From positions 31,548,599-31,612,598 of the forward strand of contig CM060202.1 of the NCBI GenBank assembly GCA_030562195.1: 64,000 nucleotides of DNA, written 5' to 3'. Position numbers and translations under genes: made by a program. The stretch is from Nipponacmea schrenckii (lineage: Eukaryota > Mollusca > Gastropoda > Lottiidae). The notes under the pieces are model-generated. The model searched no databases. It saw nothing but the letters and a program-made list of their open reading frames with translations, and was not told where the DNA came from. Below, piece after piece: positions 1 through 13,300 of this stretch (position 1 is the first letter of the stretch; every line of letters starts with the position of its first letter).

Positions 1-1052
1 TAAAGACGGGAGTTATACCATCATATTGCTATGTTGTTTTTGTTGTATCTGCTCTCTACTTTTAAATATTGTTTAAGTTTAATTTTGTCTTATGCTTTGT
101 ATGGAATAACTGAAGATAAACCAAACTTTACGCTGGGTTGATCACCTATAATAGTTGATTAATAAATATTTACAGGACTGTATACCTTTATAATCAATCA
201 ATAAATCTATCAAAATTATTGATCTGTAAAGTTTTTAACATAAATATCATATTTCAGTAATTTAATATAAAATAAATTCTGTTATCTTATAAAGTAATGT
301 ATTGACCACTTCAGTTTCAAATTTCAAAACTTGACTTAACTACTGTTTGATATTTTTTATTGAATATTTGAACTGTTCTTAATTATTTAAGTTGTTCTTT
401 ACATGTAAATATCCCTCGACAGTTGGAGATCGCGTAAAGAGTAGGTTTATACAGCTGTCCTGGCAAAATTTCCCTCATTGCACACTGCATTGTGTTGTCT
501 GTCTGCCTAGATCGTGCAGAAAAATGAACTCCGTTCATTGCATTTCATATTTTTGGTTCCTTTAAATTATCTATTCTTAATTAAAGTATTTAATTTGCCT
601 TTACAATCTCTGAGGAATGTGATGTTGGAAATTTTGATTCATGAACCCAAGAAACTCACATATAAAACACTAACGAATATTAATATTCACAATACATAGA
701 GATATTTGAATATTTACATTTCTACTATCACTGACTTCATTAGCCCACTTGGTGTAGAAGAGTAGGACGTAAAAATCTATTCATTTAATTTCATTTCCTT
801 CAATAAACCAGTCACCCAAACTTGCGTTTAATTTTGGATAAACTATAATTTGTTGTGTGATATTAGGGTATATATTTAATGATCTGTTGCTAACGAGACC
901 AACGTTTAATTCTTAAATAAAACTTAAAAGATATCATGTAAATATACTATTGGAGTGTTTTAATCAAAAATGTAAAAGAGGGTTTTAATAAATGAGTAAA
1001 TACACTAGAGAACTGAAGGGTGTAAAACTCTAAATTAATTTCTTTATTTCAG
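1..1052 (+). other. Upstream intron of the TRPM2-like gene
   Basis: AT-rich sequence ending in the exon-1 acceptor. No coding exon was recognised. It contains a 5'-truncated SINE-like piece (418-565) and, at 745-800, a short GTAGAAGAGTAGGACGTAAAA stretch that resembles the tail of the same repeat family. Confidence 0.5.
418..565 (+). mobile_element. SINE-like fragment, 5' truncated
   Basis: It aligns by eye with 38993-39150: a TTGG(A)GATCG...GTAGG.TTAT block, then CTGGCA..TTCCCTCA..GCA.ACTGCAT and an ACTCC..TCATT-rich tail. The fragment lacks the GGATGGGAC core found in the copies at 38.9 and 49.1 kb. Confidence 0.5.
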
Positions 1053-1393
1053 TGAGTTTGGTAAAATGGCGGTGGAGCTGTTGGATCTCTGCTATAACGA
1101 CTCCAGTGTTCAGGCCTTCAACATCCTGAACAAAGAACTTCAAGATTTCAACAATCGCACTATAGTGGAAATATCTAAACTGGCCAACAACAAGTTTTTT
1201 TTAGCTCATTCTTGTTGTCAGAAATGGTTGGGTCAACGTTGGTGTGGAAAAATACAGATACGGGAGTTAGACTGGGGAATCAAGCTTCCTGATTGGTTTA
1301 AAATCTATACCAGCGTATTTCTCGTCTTCCCCATGTTCGTTTGGATCTCGTTTAAAACGTCAGAGATCACGTATCATGGTGAGGAAAATGAAG
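1053..1393 (+). CDS. TRPM2-like: TRPM2-like exon 1 of window (pre-S1 region)
   Basis: The acceptor is TTATTTCAG at 1052 and the donor is GAAG|GTTAAT. The exon reads EFGKMAVELLDLCYNDSS, then ILNKELQDFNNRT, then FLAHSCCQKWLGQRWCGKIQ. This is the conserved TRPM block with a helix ahead of the His-Cys-Cys-Gln motif and W.G. It begins with one base completing a codon from an upstream exon, so the ATG at 1066 is internal and not a start. It ends in phase 1. The last residues (ENEG) begin an acidic loop. Confidence 0.85.
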
Positions 1394-4300
1394 GTTAATA
1401 AAATTTTATTTCATTGGCGTAGAATCTAGATACGTATCTCTGGGAGATGAATGTTTGTTTGTGTATCGTAAATTCTTTCAGCGCTGTGTTTTTCGATAAT
1501 CCTAAGTTTATGATGTCATCTAGTTTGAAAGCGACAGCAGAAAGCTTATTAATATTAGGTAACAATGGCCGTCTGCTTGATAAATTTTAGTTTCAGATTC
1601 TAGTTTGTAGTGGTAGTGAGTAGGTTATTTATAAAACTGTTACAAACTTTCCCAAAACATTTTTTTTGAGGAATGCTTATCATTGAAAATTTTACAAAGT
1701 TACTTTCATTTTTCATTTCATAATTTTCATTTCTCATTTTATTTAATTTTCACTTTCGATACGCTTCCAGTTTTAACCAATGGGAAAGTATTTTATATGA
1801 TGACATCATTTCTATTTTTAGTTCGTATAACGTATGCTTTATAATTTAACCAATGGCAATACACCTTATATGATGACATCATAAACGTGAAATTTTTCGG
1901 TACTGAAAGAGTTAACGATATATGGAGGTGTTGGAATATAAAAATTAAAACCGCTTGCATTCTTCTTGCATTTTGGGAGAAATGTGCATGTAAATTGGAT
2001 TGAGATCTGAAATTAGAACTAACAATGCATGTACACGTTTCTAAAAATAGACCCTCCTTCTGCTCCCTTGCTCTACGCCTCTGATCAGATTGTTACTATT
2101 TGAAAACGGGAGTACAGTAACATACAATATAAAGGTAGGAGCATCCATTGCATGTATTAATTTGCATGATTATGTGCTTGAAATTTCTTCTGTGTCCAAA
2201 ATCAGACCATATATTTCAGAACATGTGTGTGTTTCTATCCCATAATATTAATTGTGTCTTGCTCTCCTGTTTCAAATAATAACAATATCTAACCATAGAT
2301 TAATATGGTTTATTTTATTCTTTAACATCCATGTTGTAAGGCAATGTTATAAAGATTTTATTCTGGTTAAATTTAGATGTTATTGGACCAATTTATTTTA
2401 ACAAATTCTTAACAATTTCTGAGTCTTGATAGAGGTGCAGGGGCTCATTGCTTGTTTTGGAGCACTTGGTGGAAATTTCTTTTTTTTAAAAACAATTATA
2501 TTATATTTTAAAACTGGTTACAAATCATAGGTTGAGCAGGGCTGTTGTCTTATCTGTATTTGCCAGTCATGTCTGATTGGAACTCGATAATGACTGATGT
2601 TTGATCTTTTGATCATTTCTATGCAAATCTGCTTAATTTTTCATGAATTCATGATTAAAATTGGTAAAATCTAAATTAACTTGTGAAAATGTCCGGTTGG
2701 GAATTTCTTAAATCAACAGCCACTTCAAATGATGCAGAATCTTTTACTGAAACAGAACACCTCATGCTACAGAGTTTTTCATCTTTTTTCAACTGGTGCT
2801 TTCTAACAGCTCTGAGGTCTTAATACTTCTGCTCTTGGCTCTGGTGTCTATAGTTATATTGAAATGATTGTAACCATGGTTTCCAAAACTGATGAGAATA
2901 ACTGTAAATTGATACACATACAAAATATAGAAAATCTCTTTACAATCTCTTTAATAGAACTGTTTAGTTTTAGTAGAATTACAGGAACTACAGACGACTG
3001 ATTGAAAATTAGAATGGTGTAAATTGATGCTATCAGTCTCCCTGATACACATACAAAATATAGAAAACCTCTTTACAATCTCTTTAATAGAACTGTTTAG
3101 TTTTAGTAGAATTACAGGAACACAGACTCTGATTGAAAATTAGAATGGTATAAATTGATGCTATCAGTGTCCCTGATACACATACAAAATATAGAAAACC
3201 TCTTTACAATCGCTTTAATAGAACTGTTTAGTTTTAGTAGAATTACAGGAACTACAGACGTCTAATTGAAAATTAAAATGATATAAATTGATGCTATCAG
3301 TGTCCCTGATACACATACAGAATTTAGCAAATGCATGGATTTTTGGAACAACTGACTGAAAATTGAAATGGTGTAAAGCGATAATCAGAGTTTTTGATAC
3401 ACATACGTAGTTTACAAAACAAGGAAACCTATTTACAATCTCTTTAATATAACAGATTAATAATCTTTAATTTTTTAACTTGATTGAAATTGGTCCAATT
3501 ATAATCTTATAGCCTGCAATATATTTATATACTGTATATTATTTATGAGAACTTGACCAGAATTTGGCACAAGTTAACGGTGATAGTAGATAATGAAAGT
3601 TGCCTTATATTTTCTTACAATATGGATTAATTTTATTTTTTCACCTGGTGATGTATATTGTTGTCATTTCCATGTCTGTCCCCCCAATGTCCGTCCCCCC
3701 TCCCCATGTCCCTCTGGCTATCATATTTTGAAAACACAATAGGCACTACAGATTTTTAATCTTGATTTAATCATACTATTCATTTTATCAGATTGTAAAG
3801 AATTATACTAAGTTATTGCCCTTGACTTGATATTTCATTTGTGGCTTGTATATGATACAGAGAGATTTTGGTTTGAATGTATTCTGCTGTGGGGGTGTAT
3901 AGCCTTCAAACAACTATTGGTGAAACTTTTATCTAACTTGATTCATTTTGTTTTACATAATGTTTAAATAGGAAATAATTTAAAAATAGGAAAAGTTTTA
4001 GAACGAGCTGTTTTCAATCAAATAGTCTTGTTAGAGCTTCTTTCAAAATAAATTATATATATCTTAAATAGGTGAGTATTAACAGGGGTGTCAGCAGGTG
4101 GATGGGGAGGGTCGGGCGTGGGTGGTACTAATCATACCTTTCACCACTGTATTGCCCCCTTGTTTATAACCAGGGTCAGGGCAGACACCCTCTCAGACAC
4201 CCTCCCTGTGTACCTAACTCTGGCACCCTGTCCCCTGGTATATTTCGAAAGCTCTCGAAATTGCTTGCTTCAGGAAGCTTTTCGCTTATTTAGGCTACCC

Positions 4301-7300
4301 CGATATACGGCCTGCCCTGCCCCTCAACGCCCATAATCGCCCCACCCTATATATTTACCCCTGCATTACAAAACTAATTAATACAGCATGGGTTAGAACT
4401 AAATTAACTTATGTCTTGGTGTATTTAACTGAGAATGCACGTTTTATTTTAATGTATGAAATTTAACTGTATGTAACCCGTGTACGTTGATATCGCATCG
4501 TTTATGATAATCTCATTGTTAGAAACTCGTTGGTAAGATCAGTTTAAATTGATGAAATATTTCATCATTAAATTTTCACCTTCGTTTAAGTAAGTATATT
4601 TGTCTAATCATGTTGCCTAATTAGTGAGTATATATATTCATAATCATATTAAAATGTTCCACAATTTAACTTCATCTCAAAATTATTTTAATTTTTCCAA
4701 ATTGATACATAGTTTATTAACTAAAACAAGGCCGACTGTGATATTAAGTTTAAATGTTATTTGTCTGTCTATGGATTATAGTTTTATATATTGAACTCTG
4801 ACCTGAGATTAGTGTATTAAATATTACAGAAGGAGAAGAAGATGATGAAGAAGCTAATGAAGATAATTTTATGTTACAAACGAATACCATGACTCCCAAA
4901 CGGGTAAAATATTTGACAATTTCCACCATATCAGAAGTCAAACTTTGACAGAAAAAAAACATAATGATAATAAAAACTACTGTAGGCCTAAGATATACTG
5001 TTTATAAGACATATAGAAGTAGGCCTAAGATATACTGTTTATAAGACATATAGAAGTAGGCCTAAGATATACTGTTTATAAGACATATAGAAGTAGGCCT
5101 AAGATATACTGTTTATAAGACATATAGAAGTAGGCCTAAGATATACTGTTTATAAGACATATAGAAGTAGGCCTAACATATACTGTTTATAAGACATATA
5201 GAAGTAGACCTAAGATATACTGTTTATAAGACATATAGAAGGAGGCCTAAGATATACTGTTTATAAGACATATAGAAGTAGGCCTAAAATATACTGTTTA
5301 TAAGACATATAGAAGTAGGCCTAAAATATACTGTTTATAAGACATATAGAAGTAGGCCTAAAATATACTGTTTATAAGACATATAGAAGTAGGCCTAAAA
5401 TATACTGTTTATAAGACATATAGAAGTAGGCCTAAGATATACTGTTTATAAGACATATAGAAGTAGTAAAGAAGAAGAAAAACAAATGTAAGAAAATAAA
5501 AATATCTGTATATCTGAATGATAAACTCTTCATTTAACTGAATTATGTCCAATACACAAGGGCATGGTCCTAGTCCAAAAACGGATTTCAACAAATCCCA
5601 ATATATAAAGTAAATATGCCAACTGTGTTTCGACTTGGCCACAAAGCCAGCTTCAAGCTAGCTTATGTGTGTTTCCACTAATTGTATTGTTTATTTCAGA
5701 AACAGAAGAAAACAGATGAACTAATTATAAGATACAGAATTGGTAGATCGAGGTGAAACAAAACTACCTGTGTATAAACAGATCTACTATCTTGGAGCGC
5801 CTATCACTAAAATTCTGGATTCATCAGGTTATGGTCATTTCCTCCAAATGTTATTTTATTATGGGGATTTACTAGGAATCAAGCATATAGTTATACCAGC
5901 TTTATCTAGCTATGTAGGTCTATCAATATTAAAAAACCCAGATTAAACCTTCAAAATATTATCCTAATATCCTTACTTTAGTTTGGCAATACATTGGCTG
6001 ATAAACTTTTCATATGAGGAAATATATCAATAATAAAGAAGTATTTTATAATAAAAGTGGTATCAGGTGTCTAGAAGAGTAAGTATTATTATTCATAATG
6101 TTATAGGTGTCTAGTAGAGTAAGTATTTTATAATAAAAGTGGTACCAGGTGTCTATAGAGTAAGTATATCATAATAAAGTGGTATCAGGGGTCTAGTAGA
6201 GTAAGTATTTTATAATAAAAGTGGTACCAGATGTCTAGAAGAGTAAGTATTTCATAATAAAAGTGGTATCAGGTGTCTAGAAGAGTAAGTATATCATAAT
6301 AAAAGTGGTATCAGGTGTCTAGTAGAGTAAGTATTTCATAATAAAAGTGGTATCAGGTGTCTAGAAGAGTAAGTATTTCATAATAAAAGTGGTATCAGGT
6401 GTCTAGTAGAGTAAGTTTTATCATAATAAAAGTGGTATCAGGTGTCTAGTAGAGTAAGTATTTTATAATAAAAGTGGTATCAGGTGTCTAGAAGAGTAAG
6501 TATTTTATAATAAAAGTGGTATCAGGTGTCTAGAAGAGTAAGTATTTTATAATAAAAGTGGTATCAGGTGTCTAGAAGAGTAAGTATTTCATAATGAAAA
6601 GTGGTATCAGGTGTCTAGAAGAGTAAGTATTTCATAATGAAAAGTGGTATCAGGTGTCTAGTAGAGTAAGTATTTCATAATAAAAGTGGTATCAGGTGTC
6701 TAGTAGAGTAAGTATTTCATAATGAAAAGTGGTATCAGGTGTCTAGAAGAGTAAGTATTTCATAATGAAAAGTGGTATCAGGTGTCTAGAAGAGTAAGTA
6801 TTTCATAATGAAAAGTGGTATCAGGTGTCTAGTAAGAGTAAGTATTTCATAATAAAAGTGGTATCAGGTGTCTAGAAGAGTAAGTATTTCATAATAAAAG
6901 TGGTATCAGGTGTCTAGAAGAGTAAGTATTTCATAATAAAAGTGGTATCAGGTGTCTAGTAGAGTAAGTATTTCATAATGAAAAGTGGTATCAGGTGTCT
7001 AGAAGAGTAAGTATTTCATAATGAAAAGTGGTATCAGGTGTCTAGTAGAGTAAGTATTTCATAATAAAAGTGGTATCAGGTGTCTAGAAGAGTAAGTATT
7101 TCATAATGAAAAGTGGTATCAGGTGTCTAGAAGAGTAAGTATTTTATAATAAAAGTGGTATCAGGTGTCTAGAAGAGTAAGTATTTATAATGAAAAGTGG
7201 TATCAGGTGTCTAGAAGAGTAAGTATTTCATAATAAAAGTGGTATCAGGTGTCTAGTAGAGTAAGTATTTCATAATAAAAGTGGTATCAGGTGTCTAGAA

Positions 7301-10300
7301 GAGTAAGTATTTTATAATAAAAGTGGTATCAGGTGTCTAGAAGAGTAAGTATTTTATAATAAAAGTGGTATCAGGTGTCTAGTAGAGTAAGTATTTTATA
7401 ATAAAAGTGTATCAGGTGTCTAGAGAGTAAGTATTTTATAATAAAAGTGGTATCAGGTGTCTAGAGAGTAAGTATTTTATAATAAAAGTGGTATCAGGTG
7501 TCTAGAGAGTAAGTATTTTATAATAAAAGTGGTATCAGGTGTCTAGAAGAGTAAGTATTTTATAATAAAAGTGGTATCAGGTGTCTAGAAGAGTAAGTAT
7601 TTTATAATAAAAGTGGTATCAGGTGTCTAGAAGAGTAAGTATTTTATAATAAAAGTGGTATCAGGTGTCTAGAAGAGTAAGTATTTTATAATAAAAGTGG
7701 TATCAGGTGTCTAGAAGAGTAAGTATTTCATAATGAAAAGTGGTATCAGGTGTTCATGAAAAATTTCAAATCTTATGTAGATATTGTATTTTATTTTTAG
7801 CTGTTTTATATGTTATATTTTAGCTGTTCTATGTGTTATTTTTGGCGTTGTTCAGTGTGGCCACGTTGATGCCAACCTGTGGTGATGTTTTTATGAATTT
7901 TGCCGTATTTCTGTGGACTTTGATGATCTGGTTGGAGATCACTCGAATGACGTATGTTAAAAAATGGGTATGTCAATTATTGATTTTATTTTTTAATGTA
8001 ATTATGTATCCTGATTGTTGATTGAAATATTAATAGATCAATATTAATTATTCGCGAAACAGTTCATAATTTTACAGGTTGGCAAAGAGATTTTCTGGTT
8101 TTATGAACTTGGGAACAGTACTGTTGTGTGATAAATATATATATATATGATCATCTCCTTTGAAATCTAACAAGAGTTCTACTGCCATATTTTCGATGAA
8201 GAAAATTTCGATGTTTTTTTATTTCAGAAATATCCGGAGGTGCCTATATTTTTAGCGACGATAGAAATTGGTTTAATTTTAGTATTCTTATTAGTGTATT
8301 TAATATTTCGTATTCTACCTCATTTTGTGGATCATATCGACTACATGACGGCCAAGTTTTTAATGAGTATTGGATTGTTGTTTTTCTACTACCGAACACT
8401 CGCTGTTTTCTTGCCCATTTCACGAACTCTTGGACCAATGTTGATTGCTATTAAAAGAATGGTGAGTTTTTGGTGTTTTTTTTTTTTTGAATTCAAACCT
8501 TCCATGGATTTGCTTTTGAGATTATGTCAAAGATTAAGATGTAAAACTCCATTCCATTTTGATATTTTTATGAAGTGTAGAAGAGTAGGATATAAAACTA
8601 ATATTTATGATATTTTTATGAAGTGTAGAAGAGTAGGATATAAAACTAATATTTATGATATTTTTATGAAGTGTAGAAGAGTGGGATATAAAACTAATAT
8701 TTATGATATTTTTATGAAGTGTAGAAGAGTAGGATATAAAACTAATATTTATGATATATTTGTAGATTCGAAAAGATTTTTTGACCTGGTTTAGAATGTT
8801 TATGATAGTAATGGTGTCCGGTGGTATTTCCATCCATGCATCACTCTACCCAAACTTCCCCATCACAGTTGATGCGTTAAAAAAGGCCTTCGCTCGAGCG
8901 TTCTTCGCCATGTTTCTAACAAAGATTGATGACCTTGATGGTAAGAATATTTGGGAATTTTTTTTTTAATATTTTTTGAATATTTTGGTTTTTATTCCTC
9001 TTTACAATATGTCAAGCTTAACTATTCTACAATAGTCATTGTTCTTGTATCAAGGAATTCAGATTCAGTTATTTTATGGGATTGTTCTCCAACATTATAG
9101 TTTTTATAGTGCTTACAGACTTTATATCGCTTGCAGTCAAGGTATAGGATGAAGTTTATTATAACTTGACATTGTGAAGTTTTGATACAGGAAAGGTATA
9201 AGATGAAGTTTGTAACGGTTGACTAAGTTGATGTACCTGACTATGATTGGTACATTCCGTTAATAAGAATGACGGTGGAATATTAAAGAAATATTAGATG
9301 ATAATTATTATGAGATTATAATATTATTTATATTTTGTGTTGCAGGTGATCCTTCGTGCTCCTATTTATATAAAAATGTATCTGATGAATATTGTGCTGG
9401 TAAGAAAACTATATTATTAACTCAAGTACTGACAGTATCTTCGATAAACAAAGGGAAGTTAATCCCATTATTAAAGATATCTTTAATTAGTGACTAACAA
9501 TACTAATTGATAGAACATATAACGCCAAGAGAATACTTATTGAAACGTAGAAGTATTAATAAACAATAGTTGTAATCTATAAAGACTTCTTCTAGTTATA
9601 TATATAATGATAAGAGAATACTTATTGAAACGTAGCAGTATAAATAAACAATAGTTGTAATCTATAAAGACTTCTACTGTGTTATATATATAATGATAAG
9701 AGAATACTTATTGAAACGTAGCAGTATAAATAAACAATAGTTGTAATCCATAAAGACTTCTACTGTGTTATATATAATGATAAGAGAATACTTATTGAAA
9801 CGTAGCAGTATAAATAAACAATAGTTGTAATCTATAAAGACTTCTACTGTGTTATATATATAATGATAATAGAATACTTATTGAAACGTAGCAGTATATA
9901 TAAACAATAGTTGTAATCTATAAAGACTTCTACTGTGTTATATATATAATGATAAGAGAATACTTATTGAAACGTAGCAGTATAAATAAACAATAGTTGT
10001 AATCTATAAAGACTTCTACTGTGTTATATATATAATGATAAGAGAATACTTATTGAAACATAGCAGTATTAATAAACAATAGTTGTAATCTATAAAGACT
10101 TCTACTGTGTTATATATATAATGATAAGAGGATACTTATTGAAATAGCAGTATTAATAAACAATAGTTGTAATCTATAAGACTTCTGTATTATATATATA
10201 ATGATAAGAGAATACTTATTGAATAGCAGTATTAATAAACAATAGTTGTAATCTATAAAGACTTCTACTGTGTTATATATATAATGATAAGAGAATACTT

Positions 10301-13300
10301 ATTGAAACGTAGCAGTATAAATAAACAATAGTTGTAATCTATAAAGACTTCTACTGTGTTATATATATAATGATAAGAGAATACTTATTGAAATGTAGCA
10401 GTATAAATAAACAATAGTTGTAATCTATAAAGACTTCTACTGTGTTATATATATAATGATAAGAGAATACTTATTGAAATGTATTGAATCATTTTCAAAT
10501 TTTCTTTCTTTTTTTTTTCTTTCAGCTCCTACAGATTTTACACGTAAGTGATAATTTATTTTAACTGGATTGTTGGATATAAAACAAACATTGGTATTAG
10601 GTGTATATTTCTAAATCCACTAGCAACGGCCACCAAAATAAAACTACCTACTATTTGATATCAGCTTAAGCTTGCAAGGACATTAACTAGTCATTCACCT
10701 CCCACCATTAGGTCTATGCCTTGGCATATATTTCCTCGGCATATATTTCCTCATTGTTCACAGTATATTATTGCCTGTCCTTGTGAGACAAACCTAGTCT
10801 TAAATAAGAACACTATTATAGATATACTACTACCCCTTCTCTTTAATTTTTGCAATGTTCAATTCACATACAGCAATCTTTATCAAGTTATACAATAATA
10901 GATATAGTAACTTTAGATAAATAAGACCACTATTATAGATATACTACTTCTCTTTAATTTTTGCAATGTTTCAATTCACATACAGCAATCTTTATCAAGT
11001 TATACAATAATAGATATAGTAACTTTAGATAAATAACACCACTATTATAGATATACTCCTTCTCTTTAATTTTTGCAATGTTTCAATTCACATACAGCAA
11101 TCTTTATCAAGTTATACAATAATAGATATAGTAACTTTAGATAAATAAGTACACTATTATAGATATACTACCCCTTCTCTTTAATTTTTGCAATGTTTCA
11201 TTTCACATACAGCAATCTTTATCAAGTTATACAATAATAGATATAGTAACTTTAGATAAATAACACCACTATTATAGATATACTACTTCTCTTTAATTTA
11301 AGCAATGTTTCAATTCACATACAGGAATCTTTATCAAGTTATACAATAATAGATATAGTAACTTTAGATAAATAACACCTCTATTATAGATATACTCCTT
11401 CTCTTTAATTTAAGCAATGTTTCAATTCACATACAGCAATCTTTATCAAGTTATACAATAATAGATATAGTAACTTTAGATAAATAACACCTCTATTATA
11501 GATATACTCCTTCTCTTTAATTTAAGCAATGTTTCAATTCACATACAGCAATCTTTATCAAGTTATACAATAATAGATATAGTAACATTAGATAAATAAG
11601 ACCACTATACTATAGATATACTACTTCTCTTTTATTTAAACAACGTTTCAATTCACATACAGGAATCTTTATCAAGTTATACAATAATAGATATAGTAAC
11701 TTTAGATAAATAACACCTCTATTATAGATATACTCCTTCTCTTTAATTTAAGCAATGTTTCAATTCACATACAGCAATCTTTATCAAGTTATACAATAAT
11801 AGATATAGTAACTTTAGATAAATAACACCTCTATTATAGATATACTCCTTCTCTTTAATTTAAGCAATGTTTCAATTCACATACAGCAATCTTTATCAAG
11901 TTATACAATAATAGATATAGTAACTTTAGATAAATAAGACCACTATTATAGATATACTACTTCTCTTTAATTTAAACAACGTTTCAATTCACATACAGCA
12001 ATCTTTATCAAGTTATACAATAATAGATATAGTAACTTTAGATAAATAACACCACTATTATAGATATACTACTTCTCTTTAATTTAAACAACGTTTCAAT
12101 TCATATACAGGAATCTTTATCAAGTTATACAATAATAGATATAGTAACTTTAGATAAATAAGACTACTATTATAGATATACTACTTCTCTTTTATTTAAA
12201 CAATGTTTCAACTCACATACAGCAATCTTTATCAAGTTATACAATAATAGATATAGTAACTTTAGATAAATAACACCACTATTATAGATATACTACTTCT
12301 CTTTAATTTAACCAACATTTCAATTCATATACAGGAATCTTTATCAAGTTATACAATAATAGATATAGTAACTTTAGATAAATAAAACCACTATTATAGA
12401 TATACTACTTCTCTTTAATTTAAACAACGTTTCAATTCACATACAGGAATCTTTATCAAGTTATACAATAATAGATATAGTAACTTTAGATAAATAACAC
12501 CACTATTATAGATATACTCCTTCTCTTTAATTTAACCAACATTTCAATTCATATACAGGAATCTTTATCAAGTTATACAATAATAGATATAGTAACTTTA
12601 GATAAATAAAACCACTATTATAGATATACTACTTCTCTTTAATTTAAGCAACGTTTCAATTCACATACAGCAATCTTTATCAAGTTATACAATAATAGAT
12701 ATAGTAACTTTAGATAAATAAGACCACTATTATAGATATACTACTTCTCTTTAATTTAAGCATTGTTTCAATTCACATACAGGAATCTTTATCAAGTTAT
12801 ACAATAATAGATATAGTAACTTTAGATAAATAAGGCCACTATTATAGATATACCCCTTCTCTTTAATTTAAGCAATGTTTCAATTCACATACAGGAATCT
12901 TTATCAAGTTATACAATAATAGATATAGTAACTTTAGATAAATAACACCACTATTATAGATATACTACTTCTCTTTAATTTAAGCAATGTTTCAATTCAC
13001 ATACAGGAATCTTTATCAAGCACAAAACAATAATAATAGCAAACAGAGTAACAATTAGTATATACATGTATATGGTAAATATGATATTATTGTTGTTTAT
13101 TTATCATTAATCCCAGGTACCAGTAGTTATAGATGTCATATTTACCATATATATATAGTGTTCTTTATGTAATATTCCATCAACTTCTTAATATCATTTA
13201 AAGATTAAACCTAGTCTTATTTCTGATGGTTAATATCTATTTTCAATTCATGTTCTAATAATGTTTTATTTATCTAGTGGCTGACCACAGCAGGCTAGAA

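Noticed and set aside
1066..1398. Stand-alone small gene starting at ATG 1066
   Set aside because: The frame is open upstream to a splice acceptor at 1052 and matches the middle of TRPM proteins, so the ATG is internal.
7800..7823. Alternative start of exon 4 at the upstream TTTTTAG
   Set aside because: It would put the S1-S2 sequence out of frame with the phase-0 upstream exon; it looks like a short duplication of the true acceptor.
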